Program-made: the position numbers and the translations under genes
Source: Skeletonema tropicum
Lineage: Eukaryota; Bacillariophyta; Thalassiosirophyceae; Thalassiosirales; Thalassiosiraceae
Direction of reading: 5' to 3'
NCBI GenBank assembly: GCA_037178625.1
Contig: CM074130.1
Location: 1,736,001 to 1,800,000 of the forward strand
DNA: 64,000 nucleotides
Part shown: positions 22,093 to 30,410 of the stretch, in pieces
Position numbering within the stretch: the first letter of the stretch is position 1
Layout: each line of letters opens with the position of its first letter
The notes under the pieces: generated by a model
Databases searched by the model: none
Told to the model about the DNA's origin: nothing
Seen by the model: the letters and a program-made list of their open reading frames with translations, nothing else

Positions 22093-25000
22093 TCACCTCT
22101 TGCAAACTTCTTCTAGCGACCCCAATAGTCCGGACTTCTTACAAGCATCTTTGATTTTGTCCATTCCGTCTTTGGCTTCTAGATGTTCCAATTTCTTCGG
22201 CAACACTCTTTCAGAGCTAGTCTTTGCTTTTCTCACGACATTCCCAGCTGCCATGAATGTTGCCGAATCGACCTTGCTACCGTGAGATTCCCTAAGTTTC
22301 TTCCGATTAAGAAGAAGTGTCTCCAACAGGGCCTCACAGTCAGCCTGCGGGCCTTCTACAAGAATCAAACCTGGTTTCCCAATTTTGATAAAACCACCAA
22401 GATTCAGCTTTGATGCACTCTTCTTTACAAAGTGAATCTTGTCAGGGTCCACGATATGATGAGTGTATATCAAGAAGGTGCAAATTTCAAATGAACCCTT
22501 TCCACCATTATTCTTGGAGGCTTTCCCTTTCCCTTTTGAGAGTTGTTTTGCCACGACACCATACCAATCATCGTTTGCCCACATATCTGCCACTGAAAAG
22601 ATAGACGACAGTGCTCCGCTACCTTCAAGCGCCCTCGCCTCGATTAAGCAAATCTTCTGCAGAGTTGGCAATGCATCTAGCGCTATTTTCCGATTTTCAG
22701 GACAGCACGTCGATGTCTCGTTCACTACCACTTTTATTTCATTGATCCCAACAGTAGGGTACCTGACTGGTAAGATAACAGAAATGTCGATCTTCAAATC
22801 TTCAGAATCATCATCCATAGGAAGCTGAAGAGTGTAGGTGACTTGATTCTCGTCAACCGAAATCTCGTTAGATGAGAACGCGGAACGGATAAAAGTCAGC
22901 TCATCTTGGAGTCCTGACGATTCTTCGGCACCATCGTCATCATCATCAATAACAACTCCATCATAATGAACTGGAGCGCTCTCGAAATTCACTAATGAAG
23001 CTCTCTCCGATAGCGATACCTCCACAGGTGCTGGCATGGATGTTGCACGTTTTGGCGCTAATTTAGGAGACGTTTTTCTGGGAGCCTCGCTGTCGGAGCC
23101 CACCCTTTCCCGTTGACTAATATATCCTGTTTGTTGTTGCCTTTGGGGATAGCTTTTCTGTGACAGTTCGGAAGTCAAGACGGCGTTCCTTTTCTTTGCA
23201 TTCTTAAGTTTTTCTTGCGTTTCATGTAGCTCCTTCCTCAATGTCAGTGTGGCTTTTGGAGGAATATTTCCCAATTTTGCAATCTTTGCTCGTTCTTCCC
23301 TTAGTTCTAACTCAAGTTTCTTTACCCTCTCTGCCCTTAACTTATTGTCGTTCAACTCTTGTTCCATGGAATTTTTCGCAGTTTTAGTTTGATCGAGTTC
23401 TTCTCGAAGATCATTCACCTTCTTTTGCTCCGAAGCAATCAAGTCTTTCATTCTATCTAATTCTTTGGCACAAGATTCCTTTGCTGCCATCTCTAAAACT
23501 AGCTGACTTTTCAGCTTCGCCACGTTACGCCGCTCCAAGCAAAGAGACGCATTCACAGTAGAAAGCTCCTCTTGAAGCTGCAGGTGGATAGTCTCGCGTC
23601 TCTTTCCCTCAATATTGATCTTTTCCAAATCCATTGATAACTTCTCAAGTCCCTGATTCACCGATTTTACTCGTTTTGCAAGCCTATCTGCTCTTTCACG
23701 CTCCAACTTTGCTTGCTCAACTGCAGCCAATCTCTGCTCTACCTCAGCGCGTAGTTGTGCAGACAAATATTCCACATCAATTGCTGAACTATCCCTCTTT
23801 GCAGGAGATTTCTTTGATTCCCCTCTCGATTGCTCGATTCCATCTCCATTTTTTGCAGGTCTTTGCTTCGTTGAAGCTTCATTTTGTGGTGATGTGTTTG
23901 AAGAGTTGTTCTTTCCTTTTGCACGACTATTGTTAGGTGACGAGTTCTGTTTTCCATCAACAACTGGACAAACAGAATCTTTGACGGGCTCCATCGAGTT
24001 TGCCTGTTTTCCACCTTTTTTCCCCTTCTTTTTCTTCTTTGACCCATTGCTTTTGGTTGCAGTGACCGTTTTCGCATCAGTGTTAGCAGACGTATATTCT
24101 GGAGGCGATTTCACCTCAGAATCACCGACTGCAGGTACCGCCTCTGTAGAGACATTGTTGGTGGAGACAGAATCCAACTGGCTGACATTGCGATCATCAT
24201 TAGTTCCATTCTTCTCGGCAAGTTTCTTGCGTTCATACATGACGAAGTCACGAACTTGCTCCCAATCCGCAGGAGTCAGTGCCTTTGTATCCTCGGGTCG
24301 GATACTCTTCAAGATCACGCCATTGATGGTGACATTAGTCGGGCCGCCACTGCTGTTGAGAGTCGCCTTCTTTTTCTTCTTTGGCACGTTGCTGTTGTTC
24401 AATGCGACATTAGCCTCGGTGCTATTAGATGAGAGCTCTGGAGGAGAATTCTTACTCTCATTATGTTTGCCATCATCAGAATTAGAGACTTCATCTGCTC
24501 GTGCATCTGCTCGTGCATTTTTGATTGCATTTTCATCATTAGTTCCATTCTTCTCGGCAAGCTTTTTGCGTTCATTCATGACGTAGGGACGAACTTTCTC
24601 CCAGTCTGCAGGAGACAGTGCCTTTGTATCCTCGGGTCGGATACTCTTCAAGATCACACCATTGATGGTGACATTAGTCGGGCCGCCACTGCTGTTGAGA
24701 GTCGCCTTTTTTTTCTTCTTTGGCACGTTGCTGTTGTTCAATGCGACATTAGCCTCGGTGCTTTCAGACGTGTGCTCTGGGGGAGACTTCTTACTCTCAT
24801 TATGTTTGCCATCATCAGAATTAGAGACTTCATCTGCTCGTGCATCTGCTCGTGCATTTTTGATTGCATTTTCATCATTAGTTCCATTCTTCTCGGCTAG
24901 TTTCTTGCGTTCATTCATGACGTATTCACGAACTTTCTGCCAGTCCTCGGAAGACAATGACTTTGTATCCTCGGGCCGGATACTTTTCAAGACCACACCA

Positions 25001-25152
25001 TTGACGACTGTATCACATGGGCCGTCAGAGCGGCGACTGACCGTGCCATCGTTGCCCCTCTTCTTTCTGCGACGTCCGTTATTTTTAGATTTACTAGCGC
25101 CTTCTTCTCTATTAGATGAGTTGCCTTCTTCTTTGGTGTTTCGCCCAGACAT
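22093..25152 (-). CDS. RWD + DUF1115 (RWDD2-like) protein with N-terminal 113-residue repeats and coiled coil
   Basis: Single exon, 1019 residues. The N-terminal third consists of a module (VVNGVVLKSIRPEDTK...EKNGTND) repeated three times at exactly 113-residue spacing, with linkers rich in Ser, Asn and KKKKK. The middle (about residues 455-650) is a charged coiled coil. An RWD domain follows (LQDELTFIRSAFSSNEISVD ... LPVRYP). The C-terminus fits DUF1115, the PRP3/RWDD2 C-terminal domain: YTHHIVDPDKI, LGGFIKIGKPGLILVEG. RWDD2 proteins lack a firm function. The family is normally about 300 residues, so the repeat and coiled-coil N-terminus is an addition. The middle of the third linker diverges from the first two. 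Confidence 0.75.
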   Translation of the reverse strand: MSGRNTKEEGNSSNREEGASKSKNNGRRRKKRGNDGTVSRRSDGPCDTVVNGVVLKSIRPEDTKSLSSEDWQKVREYVMNERKKLAEKNGTNDENAIKNARADARADEVSNSDDGKHNESKKSPPEHTSESTEANVALNNSNVPKKKKKATLNSSGGPTNVTINGVILKSIRPEDTKALSPADWEKVRPYVMNERKKLAEKNGTNDENAIKNARADARADEVSNSDDGKHNESKNSPPELSSNSTEANVALNNSNVPKKKKKATLNSSGGPTNVTINGVILKSIRPEDTKALTPADWEQVRDFVMYERKKLAEKNGTNDDRNVSQLDSVSTNNVSTEAVPAVGDSEVKSPPEYTSANTDAKTVTATKSNGSKKKKKGKKGGKQANSMEPVKDSVCPVVDGKQNSSPNNSRAKGKNNSSNTSPQNEASTKQRPAKNGDGIEQSRGESKKSPAKRDSSAIDVEYLSAQLRAEVEQRLAAVEQAKLERERADRLAKRVKSVNQGLEKLSMDLEKINIEGKRRETIHLQLQEELSTVNASLCLERRNVAKLKSQLVLEMAAKESCAKELDRMKDLIASEQKKVNDLREELDQTKTAKNSMEQELNDNKLRAERVKKLELELREERAKIAKLGNIPPKATLTLRKELHETQEKLKNAKKRNAVLTSELSQKSYPQRQQQTGYISQRERVGSDSEAPRKTSPKLAPKRATSMPAPVEVSLSERASLVNFESAPVHYDGVVIDDDDDGAEESSGLQDELTFIRSAFSSNEISVDENQVTYTLQLPMDDDSEDLKIDISVILPVRYPTVGINEIKVVVNETSTCCPENRKIALDALPTLQKICLIEARALEGSGALSSIFSVADMWANDDWYGVVAKQLSKGKGKASKNNGGKGSFEICTFLIYTHHIVDPDKIHFVKKSASKLNLGGFIKIGKPGLILVEGPQADCEALLETLLLNRKKLRESHGSKVDSATFMAAGNVVRKAKTSSERVLPKKLEHLEAKDGMDKIKDACKKSGLLGSLEEVCKR
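24198..25015. repeat. Intragenic tandem repeat, 339-bp period, three module copies
   Basis: The module core appears at about 24198-24337, 24537-24676 and 24876-25015, each 339 bp apart, and the linkers of the two upstream copies are nearly identical too (CATCTGCTCGTGCATCTGC present twice). Near identity at DNA level points to recent duplication or gene conversion within the RWD-protein gene. Confidence 0.9.
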
Positions 25153-25842
25153 GGTTATTTATTTGGCGATCTGCGACCTATGACCTATCTCTCTAAAGAA
25201 ATCAAATGCTAGAAAGAAATATCTAAGATGTGCAATGCGTGGCTAGAGATGACCGTCCTAAAAGAAATGTATATGATATATACTTCAACAACACTGCGAG
25301 AGGTGGAGGAGATAGTGTGTTGATAGCAAATACGGTGATCAGTTTTATGATGTAATAGTGGCGGATCTGGATCTGCGATGTGTCAACTCATTTCGAATTT
25401 TGGTCGGCCGGCTATCTCAAAAAGATCTTTTCCTGATAACGTCATCATGTAGGAACTGGTATAGAAGGATTGTTCTTCTCTGTTCGCGAAGAAAGTGCTT
25501 TGATCAACTTTTGATCAAGCTTTGATTTGATAGATACATAAGTAGAGCTAACAGATTATTTTAGTTGCTACTCTCTAGGCACTCTAGTGCCAGTAGAGAA
25601 AGGTGAACTTACCAGACGGAGCTCGGGCTGGTCCCGAAGGCGCCTGTGGTGCCTGCTGGGCAGGAATTGGTCGACGGATGTGGAAAATTTGATGAAAGTA
25701 CAATATACTTACTGGGGTTCCAGCATAACACAAAGTAATATAATTGTTTTATCATGTAGTTCTTCATCTAGTAAATCAAATTTGTTTTCATTACTTTGGT
25801 TTTACATTCATTCATTGAGTACGGTATAATGTAATAATATGT
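25153..25842. other. Interval between RWD gene promoter and U1-C-like gene 3' end
   Basis: Contains the upstream region of the minus-strand RWD gene and the 3' flank of the U1-C-like gene. A Pro/Ala-rich exon-like block lies at about 25612-25680 on the minus strand and is followed by a good donor (CTG|GTAAGT). It could be an alternative 3' exon of the splicing gene. Otherwise nothing recognised. Confidence 0.45.
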
Positions 25843-26565
25843 CTAAGGAGGTCGCTGGAACGAACCTGGAGGTGGAGGAGGTGGTGGAAAGTTCGGTGGA
25901 GGCATACTATGATGTGCTGGTGGTGGCATAGAGGGTGGAGGAGCAAAGTGTGGTCTGTTGAAGAAAATGAGGTGAGAGTTAGATTGGCTTTAACAGTGAA
26001 AAATTATGGTAGGTTTCAAAAATAAACACATCTCAGATCTCAGGCCTGGCCCAAAGCAATGAACTTACGGTGGCATTCCCATTCCAGGTGGTGGTCCTTG
26101 CCCTGGAGGAGGTGGAAAGGAAGGAGGCGGTCGATTAAATTGGTTATTTGGTGGTGGAGGTTGTTGAAATTGTGGCGGAGGTGCTCTAAAATTTGTTGGA
26201 GGAGGAGGTGGTCCTCCCGGGCCTCCCGGTGGTTCAAAGTTAGGCCTCACCCATGACCGCTCCCCAGTTTCTTCATTCACATAAAAATGCGCCCCCGTTG
26301 CATCATCCAGTTCTTCCTTCCATCCCTCTGGCAACGGTGGGACAGGGCCATCGATTTGTCCAGAGGCAGGATTACGATGTCTTCGTAGAAATGCCTGCTG
26401 TTTGTCCGCCAATCCCATCGGCCCGGCTTGCCATTCAGCCAAATGATTGGAATAATGCAACTTGAAGTTCTCTCTGAACTTCCAACCGCGACGTTGTTGT
26501 TTCCTTCCAGCTGCACTATCGTGCGTCAAATATGTGTTTGAGTAATCGTCAAAAAATCTCGGCAT
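25843..26565 (-). CDS. U1-C-like splicing protein lacking zinc ligands, with WW domain and Pro-rich tail
   Basis: Exons 26565-26069 and 25954-25843 (GTAAGT...CAACAG) encode 202 residues. The first 40 residues align without gaps to the U1-type zinc finger of U1 snRNP protein [18 protein letters not shown] against the canonical pattern with Cys6, Cys9, His24 and His30. Here these four positions are Asp6, Ser9, Gln24 and Phe30, so zinc cannot be bound in the usual way, yet the surrounding TYLTHDS and RK..RG.K.REN are kept. Residues about 78-108 form a WW domain (Trp82, Trp105, Pro108; [17 protein letters not shown]). The remaining tail is Pro/Gly-rich, as in U1-C and SF1-type proteins. U1-C stabilises U1 snRNA pairing with the 5' splice site; WW domains bind Pro-rich splicing factors. 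It may be a derived U1-C or a paralogue. Confidence 0.75.
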
Positions 26566-27146
26566 GATGTGTGGATTGTTTTTTTTTTTAGTGGTGATTT
26601 TTTTCTTTTGTGTGATTAAAATTCACCTGCTTGCTCCTGCTTTTCAATAATTTAACAATGGAAGGGAAGTATCAACACGATACTGATCAATGGGTAAGAG
26701 GCTGGGTCGGCACGGTTGCTATCACAACGAACACAGTACATTAGTTGCTCTTTCTCAGTTGCTTTGCTTTTGCATACAATGTGTCTACAGAAGTTGCCCG
26801 CCTTGGGATATGCCCTCCAAAGCATTGGCCCGCTCAGAAATCCGGACATGAGAATCCCGGACACTAACAAATGCCGTTTCAGTAATTGCCCGTCCACGAT
26901 ATTTGCTCGTCCACGATATTTGCCCGTCCCCATGAGCTGACACTCCCGCGGGCAACTTCTGTGGACACACTGTAAGGATCGCATCGTTTGAGTCGAGTGT
27001 CGAGGTCAATTCAATCAAGACAGGTATCTCCATCGCCCTCCATCTGCGAGCAAGAACATGCCAGCTCAAGCAATAAGTATGATCGATGCGATATCTACCA
27101 AGTCAGATCCTCCTGCCATAAATCAGCACCATAATACTGTAAGACA
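26566..27146. other. Promoter interval containing a MITE-like element
   Basis: Upstream regions of the U1-C-like gene (minus) and the HugZ-like gene (plus), head to head. The element at 26777-26972 occupies the centre. No ORF supported. Confidence 0.5.
26777..26972. mobile_element. 196-bp MITE-like element with 25-bp TIRs
   Basis: CAATGTGTCTACAGAAGTTG(CCCGC) at 26777-26801 is inverted at 26948-26972 with two mismatches. The interior has a tandem TTGC(C/T)CGTCCACGATAT unit. The flanks read ...CATA on the left and TAAG... on the right, compatible with a TA target duplication as in Tc1/mariner-type MITEs, but too short to be sure. Confidence 0.65.
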
Positions 27147-28136
27147 ATGAAATATCTCACTGCCCTAACTTCCATTGTAGCTGTCAGCACCGCTGCCGCC
27201 TTCGCACCAAGCGGCGCAAGTCGCCATGCCAGCACTCAACTCTACAACAACGCACCTCGACACGACGTCCGTTCTTCAGGAGCGGCACAAGAAATGGATC
27301 CTGAAGAAATGAAACTTCAGGCCGCTCTTGCAGAACATCAGCAGAATGCACCCAAGCTAGGGTTTCCCACTGATGTGCGTACGTTGGTTCAATACAATCA
27401 TGGATTTGCGGTCATGTCCACAAACTCCAAGGCGAATCCTGGCTTCCCTGGTGGATCGGTCGTCGGATTTGCTCCTGATGAGTTGGGTCGTCCAATCTTC
27501 ATTTTCAGTGGAATGTCTTCGCACACACAAGATCTGTTGGCTGATCCTAGATGCTCTGTCACCATCGCCTCCAAAGAATTCAAAGGAGCCGCCGATGGTC
27601 GTGTTAACTTGATGGGCAAAGTAACTCTAATTAAAGATGGTGATGAGAAAGAAGCAGCCAAGGCCGCTTACTTGGCCAAGCATCCAGGTGCTTTCTGGGT
27701 AGACTTTGGTGATTTCAACTGGTTCCGAATGGATGAAATTGAGAGCGTTAGGTTTGTGGGAGGATTTGCAAGAGCTGGAAGCATTACAGCAGAGGAATAT
27801 GCAAGTGCGAAGCCAGACCTTGTAAGTGAATTTGGTGGTGCTATAGCATCTCACATGAATGATGATCACATGGATAGTACAATTGCTATGGTTGCGCATG
27901 CAATTCCTGGTTTGGAGGTATCTGAAGCGGTAATCACATCAGTGGATAGCTTGGGTATGTTTGTCAAATGTACCAGGACACCTCGTGCAAGCGACCAACC
28001 ACAACAATTCAAGATTAGACTTCCATTCCCAAGGAAAATTGAGGACAGAAAGGATGTAAAGAATGTTATAGTGGAGATGACTCGGGCTGCTGCAGCTGCG
28101 TCTGCTGCTGAGCCTGCTGCTGCGACTGAGGAGTAA
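27147..28136 (+). CDS. HugZ-like FMN-binding split-barrel + DUF2470 protein, plastid-targeted
   Basis: Single exon, 329 residues. The start carries a textbook diatom plastid presequence: signal peptide with STAAAFAPSG, Phe at +1 of the AFAP motif, then a Ser/Arg-rich transit region. Residues about 75-215 are a pyridoxamine-phosphate-oxidase-like split barrel (GFAVMSTNS, PGGSVVGFA, SGMSSHTQDLLADPRCSV, RVNLMGKV). The C-terminal part fits DUF2470 (ASHMNDDHMDSTIAMV). This two-domain arrangement is that of HugZ heme-degrading proteins and of plant chloroplast homologues that bind heme and regulate tetrapyrrole synthesis (GluTR-binding protein family). An Ala/Glu-rich tail ends the protein. Function in heme or glutamyl-tRNA reductase control is inference. 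Confidence 0.87.
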   Translation: MKYLTALTSIVAVSTAAAFAPSGASRHASTQLYNNAPRHDVRSSGAAQEMDPEEMKLQAALAEHQQNAPKLGFPTDVRTLVQYNHGFAVMSTNSKANPGFPGGSVVGFAPDELGRPIFIFSGMSSHTQDLLADPRCSVTIASKEFKGAADGRVNLMGKVTLIKDGDEKEAAKAAYLAKHPGAFWVDFGDFNWFRMDEIESVRFVGGFARAGSITAEEYASAKPDLVSEFGGAIASHMNDDHMDSTIAMVAHAIPGLEVSEAVITSVDSLGMFVKCTRTPRASDQPQQFKIRLPFPRKIEDRKDVKNVIVEMTRAAAAASAAEPAAATEE

Positions 28137-28562
28137 GAAACCAATGGTATTGAAATTGTGATTGTGGAATTTCTGTTGCATCTTCGGCTACTACAGGCTT
28201 CCGATTGCATTAAAGACCTACATGACTCACTAACCTAAAGTGTAATTTCTTTGTATAGTCCGGTATGGTAGTAAGCGAGTGAATTGCTAATTGCTAGACG
28301 TCCTACATCTTTTGCTTCCACTTCCGTGTTCCACTTCTTCCCTTAGCTGAGCCTGGAAGCCCGCCATTTTCAACCAGAGCCCACGTAGGAATTAGTAGGA
28401 TATGCACATCGTCCCAACCCATCCCAAATCCATAAGCTCAAGCGCCAAGCGCACGCAAGCCCGAAGCCAAAGCGGAAAAAGTTATGTACATAGTAACTGT
28501 GGCTGCTGTTGTTTGCTATCAGAGGCGTCGTTAGATAAATAATTAACTGCATCACTTTCAAC
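28137..28562. other. Short intergenic interval
   Basis: 3' flank of the HugZ-like gene and promoter of the next plus-strand gene. No motif or frame stands out. Confidence 0.5.
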
Positions 28563-30391
28563 ATGGATATTCCGGCTGATATCCTCGAGCGTATGAACGC
28601 AGGTGCGTTCGAAAGTCTTTGCGAGCATCTTCGAGCTCGCAGCGATTTAGTTCAAAACATGACATTGATGACAATCAGTGGATTCTGTCGAAATTGCTTG
28701 GCAAAGGTAAGTTGTTTATATTGTGATGTGCACTCAAATTTTGCAAGCCACACTTCGCTCTGACAAATTTGATTTCTGGAAAAGTGGATGGTACTCGAAG
28801 CACGCAGACTCTCCAAACAACTTCGCTGTGATGAAAAGTTGGCCCATCAGTTCATTCAAGATGGAGACACAAACCTGGAGGACATAGTACAACAGCTGAA
28901 CAGTTGGGGGTACGAAGATGCGGCAAAAGTTGTTTACGGATGCACTTATGCTGAATGGAAGACTCGACACCAAAGTAAAGCAACAGAGGAGCAACTGTGA
29001 GTGCATTGAATCTGATTCAAGTGGTTTGTTGGACGGACCTGAGATTTCTTTCTAATGTTTGTTTCCTCCTTTAGTCGACTATATAATGAGAGTAAAAACC
29101 TCCACGCATCTCATGATGCAACCCTTCTGAAATGCGACAATGGCGAGAATGTTGTACTCTCAGAAGCAATCTTAATTCGCCTACAGGCAAGAGCATTTGA
29201 AAGCCTTTGTGAACATCTTAGAGCTCGCAGTGACTTGGTGGCTAACATGGAATTAATGACAATCAGTGGATTCTGTAGAAATTGCTTGGCGAAGGTAAGT
29301 TGCTAGAAGATATTTTGAGTGTTTTTATGACCTTTCAAAATCTTACTGTGTGGTTATGCAGTGGCTTGTAGTTGAAGCACGTCGTCTTTCAGACCACAAC
29401 ACAATGTCGAGTGAAATTGTCAACTCATTAGATTCTTTTGGGTACGATGAAGCAGCACAGCTCGTTTACGGATGCACTTACCCTGAATGGAAGAAACGAC
29501 ACATGAAAAAGGCAACTGATGAACAAATGGAACGGTACAATGCAAGCAAATCGTTACACGCGAAGCATGACAAGGAACTTCTTGCCACTCGCTCTCAAAA
29601 AGTCAAATTGCAGCCCGAAACATCCACAACAAAACCATCGCAAGCGGCAGCCCTAGTTTGTGCACCAAATCCACAAAACTCACTTCTTTCAGACGTATGC
29701 TGTCAAGAAGTAGATGCAATAGCACCCTCTGAAGTAGAAACGAAAGATCTGACGCAACACAAAGTCCCTAGGCCACCAGCAGGGAGCATAAAATTGAGTA
29801 TTGGTATACTTACTGTGAGTGACCGCGCAGCTGCAAATGCTTACGAGACGGGCGATTTGTCTGGCCCAATGGTGGAGTCTACACTCCGCAGAATAATTGA
29901 CTCCTTTAATGCTTCGTTCAAAGATCAAGAATTGATTGTGAACAATATTGTAAAAGACATTGTCCCTGACGAAAAAGATCAGATCGAGGAGATACTGCTA
30001 CGCTGGTCAGGGAAAGCTTTGAAACAAGAAGATAGCTCTAATGTTTGCAATTTGATTTTTACGACTGGCGGTACTGGTTTCTCTCCGCGTGGTAAGTCTC
30101 TAATGTTCCTTGAGCCGTCTACTTGAGCTGGTAACCTCACAACTCTTGCTCTATCATTCTTTAGATATCACACCAGAAGCAACTTTATCTATCCTTGATC
30201 GCGAATGCCGCGGTCTCATGTCATGGGCAAGTATTGAATTAACGAGTAAGCAGCCACTCGCAACTCTCTCTCGAGCTGCTGCTGGAGTGTGCGGCAAGAC
30301 CATCATTATCAATCTCCCAGGAAACCCAGCTGGTGCGGCACAAGTCGCTGAGCTGTTGTTTCCAATCTTACTGCATGCGATTGAAGATTAA
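28563..30391 (+). CDS. Tandem DUF1244 domains fused to a MogA/CNX1-G molybdopterin adenylyltransferase domain
   Basis: Five exons, 28563-28706, 28785-28996, 29075-29294, 29362-30091 and 30165-30391, encode 510 residues. The N-terminal half contains two copies of DUF1244, a small domain known mostly from bacteria: FESLCEHLRARSDLV, then MTISGFCRNCLAK|W.V.EARRLS, then AA..VYGCTY.EWK. An intron falls after the same Lys of GFCRNCLAK in both copies, in the same phase, so the exon pair was duplicated. From about residue 330 a MogA domain starts with IGILTVSDRAA, continues with TTGGTGFSPRDITPEAT and ends with NLPGNPAGAAQV. MogA/gephyrin-G/CNX1-G adenylylates molybdopterin before molybdenum insertion. 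No MoeA domain is attached, unlike CNX1 and gephyrin. What DUF1244 adds is unknown. Confidence 0.88.
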
Positions 30392-30410
30392 TCCAAATAA
30401 ATGGAACAAA

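Noticed and set aside
24463..24900. Plus-strand frames with repeated MFAIIRIRDFICSCICS
   Set aside because: Antisense of the 339-bp repeats in the RWD-protein gene; repeated because the DNA is repeated.
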